A stretch of 47,190 nt of DNA from Nanoarchaeum sp. (lineage in GTDB: Archaea; Nanobdellota; Nanobdellia; SCGC-AAA011-G17; PNOQ01): positions 1-47,190 of the forward strand of contig PNOQ01000009.1 of the NCBI GenBank assembly GCA_013824915.1. The letters run 5' to 3'. Made by a program: the position numbers and the translations under genes. Under the pieces are notes generated by a model that had not been told where the DNA came from, did no database searches, and worked only from the letters and a program-made list of their open reading frames with translations. Shown here in pieces: positions 44,604 through 47,190 of this stretch (within the stretch, counting starts at the first letter, position 1; the number at the start of each line of letters is the position of its first letter).

Positions 44604-45854
44604 ATGTTTTATAAGAAATATCTTAAAAAATTACAAAAACATACAGATGTAGATAATGTGTATATTTTTGAAAGTGGTTTCTGGTTGATATTAAATAAGG
44701 TCTTTGCAATATTTTTTGGAATATTAATCTCTGTTGCTTTTGCTCGTTTAGCTACTAAAGAGGTTTATGGTACTTATCAGTTTTTCTTATCTGTTTTAGG
44801 TTTATTAGCTATATTTGCATTGCCTGGGCTAAATGTTGCTTTATCTCAGTCAGTTGCTAAAGGATATAATTATTCTTTTGTTCATTCTTTCAAAACTAAA
44901 TTAAGATGGAGTTTTATAGGCTCTGGTTTATTGTTATTATTTTCTTTATACTTAAAGTTCTATAGAGATAGTGATATTTGGTCTTATTTTATCTTTGGTG
45001 CAATTGCATTTCCATTATTACAAATAGCTGAATTAATAAATGAATATTATATCGGTAAGAAAAATTTTAAAAAAATGTTTTTTTATAACATTTTTATAAC
45101 TGTATTTTCTACTGTATTAATTGTTTTTGCTTTATATTTCAAATTAAATCTATTAATAATAATATTAATCTATTTATTTTCATTTTCAGTACTGCCTTTA
45201 ATTTATTATTTTAAGGTAAAATCTAGAATAAAAGATAAAAGAAAGGATCCTGATCTAATTAAGTATGGAAAAAATCTAACTTTAATAAAAGCTATGAAAC
45301 TTTTTTTGGAAAACATAGATAAAATTTTAGTAACTTACTTTTTAGGTTTTGCCGCCGGTGCAGTTTATTCTGTTGCTTTGTCTATACCTGGCGGATTAAG
45401 AAGTATATTGAACTTAGCAAATCCTATGATTATGCCTAAAGCAACAATGGCCAATGAAGAAGTTATGTTCAAAAAGTTAAAATCAAAAATGATATGGCTT
45501 TTTATTTTGCCCTTATTAATAATCGGTCTATTCTGGTTTTTGAATCCTTATATAATGAATTGGTTTTTCTCACATAAATATGATGATGCTATATTTTTCT
45601 CTCAATTAATGTTATTCTCTTTATTATTTACTTTGTTTGATGCAGTAGTCAGTACTATAATACTTGCAAAAAAAATGAGAAAGGAGCTTTATATTAGCAA
45701 TTGGTTGCATTTTGCGGTTAGATTACTAACTTTGATAGTATTAATACCTTTATTTGGGATAGTTGGGGCTATTATCAGTAGAATAGTCTCTTTATTGTTT
45801 TTATGTATATATTATGTAATAATAGTATCTAATTACAGAAGGCTTAAAAACTGA
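44604..45854 (+). CDS. Polysaccharide flippase (Wzx/MOP-like)
   Basis: Multi-TM; FWLILNKVFAIFFGILISVAFARLATKEVYGTYQFFLSVLGLLAIFALPGLNVALSQSVAKGY. Confidence 0.85.
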   Translation: MFYKKYLKKLQKHTDVDNVYIFESGFWLILNKVFAIFFGILISVAFARLATKEVYGTYQFFLSVLGLLAIFALPGLNVALSQSVAKGYNYSFVHSFKTKLRWSFIGSGLLLLFSLYLKFYRDSDIWSYFIFGAIAFPLLQIAELINEYYIGKKNFKKMFFYNIFITVFSTVLIVFALYFKLNLLIIILIYLFSFSVLPLIYYFKVKSRIKDKRKDPDLIKYGKNLTLIKAMKLFLENIDKILVTYFLGFAAGAVYSVALSIPGGLRSILNLANPMIMPKATMANEEVMFKKLKSKMIWLFILPLLIIGLFWFLNPYIMNWFFSHKYDDAIFFSQLMLFSLLFTLFDAVVSTIILAKKMRKELYISNWLHFAVRLLTLIVLIPLFGIVGAIISRIVSLLFLCIYYVIIVSNYRRLKN

Positions 45855-45871
45855 GTTTTTCTTCCAAATTT

Positions 45872-47190
45872 ATGTTTAAAAAGACGGTGTTTATAAGTGT
45901 TCCCGGAGGATTTGCAACTAGAAATATCCTTAGGGGCGGTACATTTGATTATTTAAAGAAAAATAAAGATTTAAAGATAGTTATCCTTTCCCCGTTGTAT
46001 AATAATCCTGAATTTGTGAAAGAATTTGGTGCCGAAAATGTTTTTTTTGAAAAACTTATATTATTTGAAAGGCCTAGTTCTATACAACGTGCGATTATAG
46101 ATACAAAATCTGTTTTAGCCTTGGACAAAATTGCTACAGACACAACAAAAATAAAATATACCAAAATAGTAAGTGGAAAAAATCCTAAATATAAACTTTT
46201 TAAATTATTCTTTCCTTTATTAAGAACTAAACTTTTTTGGAAATTTTTAAGTTTTATTGAAGATATGTTCTTTAATGTTTCAGAGTATAATAAAATAATT
46301 AAGAAACACAATCCCGATTTAGTTTTTACTACCTCTCTTGTTATTTATGAAGAAAAATTATTTTTAAAAAAAGTAGTTAGAAAAAAAATTCCTTCAATAT
46401 CTATGATTATTAGTTGGGATAATCTAAGCAGTAAGGGGTTAATAAATCCTAAACCGGATAATATCTTGGTTTGGAATGATATCATGAAACAAGAAGCAGT
46501 CGAATTTCATAATTTTAAGGAAAATCAAATTTTTGTTACTGGTGCACCTCAGTTCGATATCTACACTTCTAAAGATGTTTCAACGAAGAAAGAATTTTTT
46601 AAATTTTATGGATTGGATGAAACTAAAAAACTAATAACTTATGCAACAGTCACACCAAGAATTTTTGATAAAGACTATGAAATCATAGAAATAATCAACA
46701 AGGCTATAAATGATGGTAGAATAAAACATCCTTGTCAAATTTTAATTAGGCCTCATCCGAAAGATGATTTTGATTTGTATAAAAAATTTGAAAATGATAA
46801 TAATATCAAAATACAATTACCTGGTAAAAAAATGAATTTCTTGGCAGACAAATGCGATTTTAGTAAATTAGATATGCTGAACTTAGCAAGTACTCTCAAA
46901 AATAGTGATATTTTAATCAATGTTAACTCCACTATAACTATAGATGCAGCAATATTTAACACACCAGTTATAAATATTTGTTTTGATGGTTATAATAAAA
47001 GAGATTACTTAGAAAGTGTGGTTAGGTATTTTGACTACCCATATTTCAAAAAATTGCTGTCTTTTAATGGAACAAAGATTGTAATTAACGAAGAAAGTTT
47101 AATAAAATCTATAAATGACTACTTGTCTAATCCTAAATTAGATGCAGATGGAAGAAAAGAAATGGTTAAAAATGAATGTTATTTGACTGA
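45872..47190 (+). CDS. GT-B-like (CDP-glycerol glycerophosphotransferase/surface glycan) protein, 3'-truncated at the window edge, not in the ORF track
   Basis: Hand translation from ATG 45872 is open to 47190: MFKKTVFISVPGGFATRNILRGGTFDYLKKNKDLKIVILSPLYNNPEF...; motifs FVTGAPQFDIY, LIRPHPKDD, ILINVNSTITIDAAIFNTPVINI. TATA-like CTTAAAAAC lies about 25 nt upstream. Confidence 0.8.
   Translation, partial: MFKKTVFISVPGGFATRNILRGGTFDYLKKNKDLKIVILSPLYNNPEFVKEFGAENVFFEKLILFERPSSIQRAIIDTKSVLALDKIATDTTKIKYTKIVSGKNPKYKLFKLFFPLLRTKLFWKFLSFIEDMFFNVSEYNKIIKKHNPDLVFTTSLVIYEEKLFLKKVVRKKIPSISMIISWDNLSSKGLINPKPDNILVWNDIMKQEAVEFHNFKENQIFVTGAPQFDIYTSKDVSTKKEFFKFYGLDETKKLITYATVTPRIFDKDYEIIEIINKAINDGRIKHPCQILIRPHPKDDFDLYKKFENDNNIKIQLPGKKMNFLADKCDFSKLDMLNLASTLKNSDILINVNSTITIDAAIFNTPVINICFDGYNKRDYLESVVRYFDYPYFKKLLSFNGTKIVINEESLIKSINDYLSNPKLDADGRKEMVKNECYLT

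Noticed and set aside
45949-46962. - strand ORFs 45949-46311 and 46753-46962
   Set aside because: They lie antisense to the long + strand GT-B-like ORF 45872-47190, which was omitted only because it runs off the window.
1-47190. CRISPR arrays, transposases, prophage genes
   Set aside because: Looked for short regularly spaced repeats, transposase/integrase motifs and terminal inverted repeats; none recognised. The only substantial repeat is the in-frame one in the first gene.

Overview
AT-rich archaeal chromosomal segment. Gene content (aRF1, eL31/eL39/eS19, TFS, RpoL, aMBF1, PCNA, Hjc, Cbf5, S-layer protein, AMP-pathway RuBisCO) suggests a DPANN lineage such as Pacearchaeota/Woesearchaeota; the taxon is inferred. 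Main blocks: (1) 1-8.4 kb, secreted or membrane-anchored surface proteins, including a 5'-truncated repeat protein, an alpha/alpha-toroid protein with Cys-rich repeats, and a lamin-tail-domain protein. (2) 8.4-15.1 kb, minus-strand information-processing genes, with two small genes absent from the ORF track (a histone-fold-like protein and eL39). (3) tRNA-Phe and valS-prf1-scpB, where aRF1 has a NIKD motif instead of NIKS. (4) 19.9-24.2 kb, glycosyltransferase, aMBF1, RpoL, signal peptidase, TFS, PCNA. (5) 24.3-31.6 kb, a cluster of type-IV-pilin-like proteins around a 1200-aa Cys-rich protein. (6) 31.7-35.1 kb, an S-layer gene with a structured 5' UTR and two small secreted proteins sharing a C-terminal motif. 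(7) tRNA-Ser(TGA) that appears to carry a 32-nt intron at non-canonical position 29/30. (8) 36.2-41.4 kb, a compact AMP-pathway operon (R15P isomerase, HAD phosphatase, form III RuBisCO, AI-2E-family transporter, AMP phosphorylase). (9) 41.5-47.2 kb, surface-glycan and membrane genes, ending in a GT-B-like ORF that runs off the window. No CRISPR array or mobile element was recognised. All family calls come from reading motifs; no database search was run.
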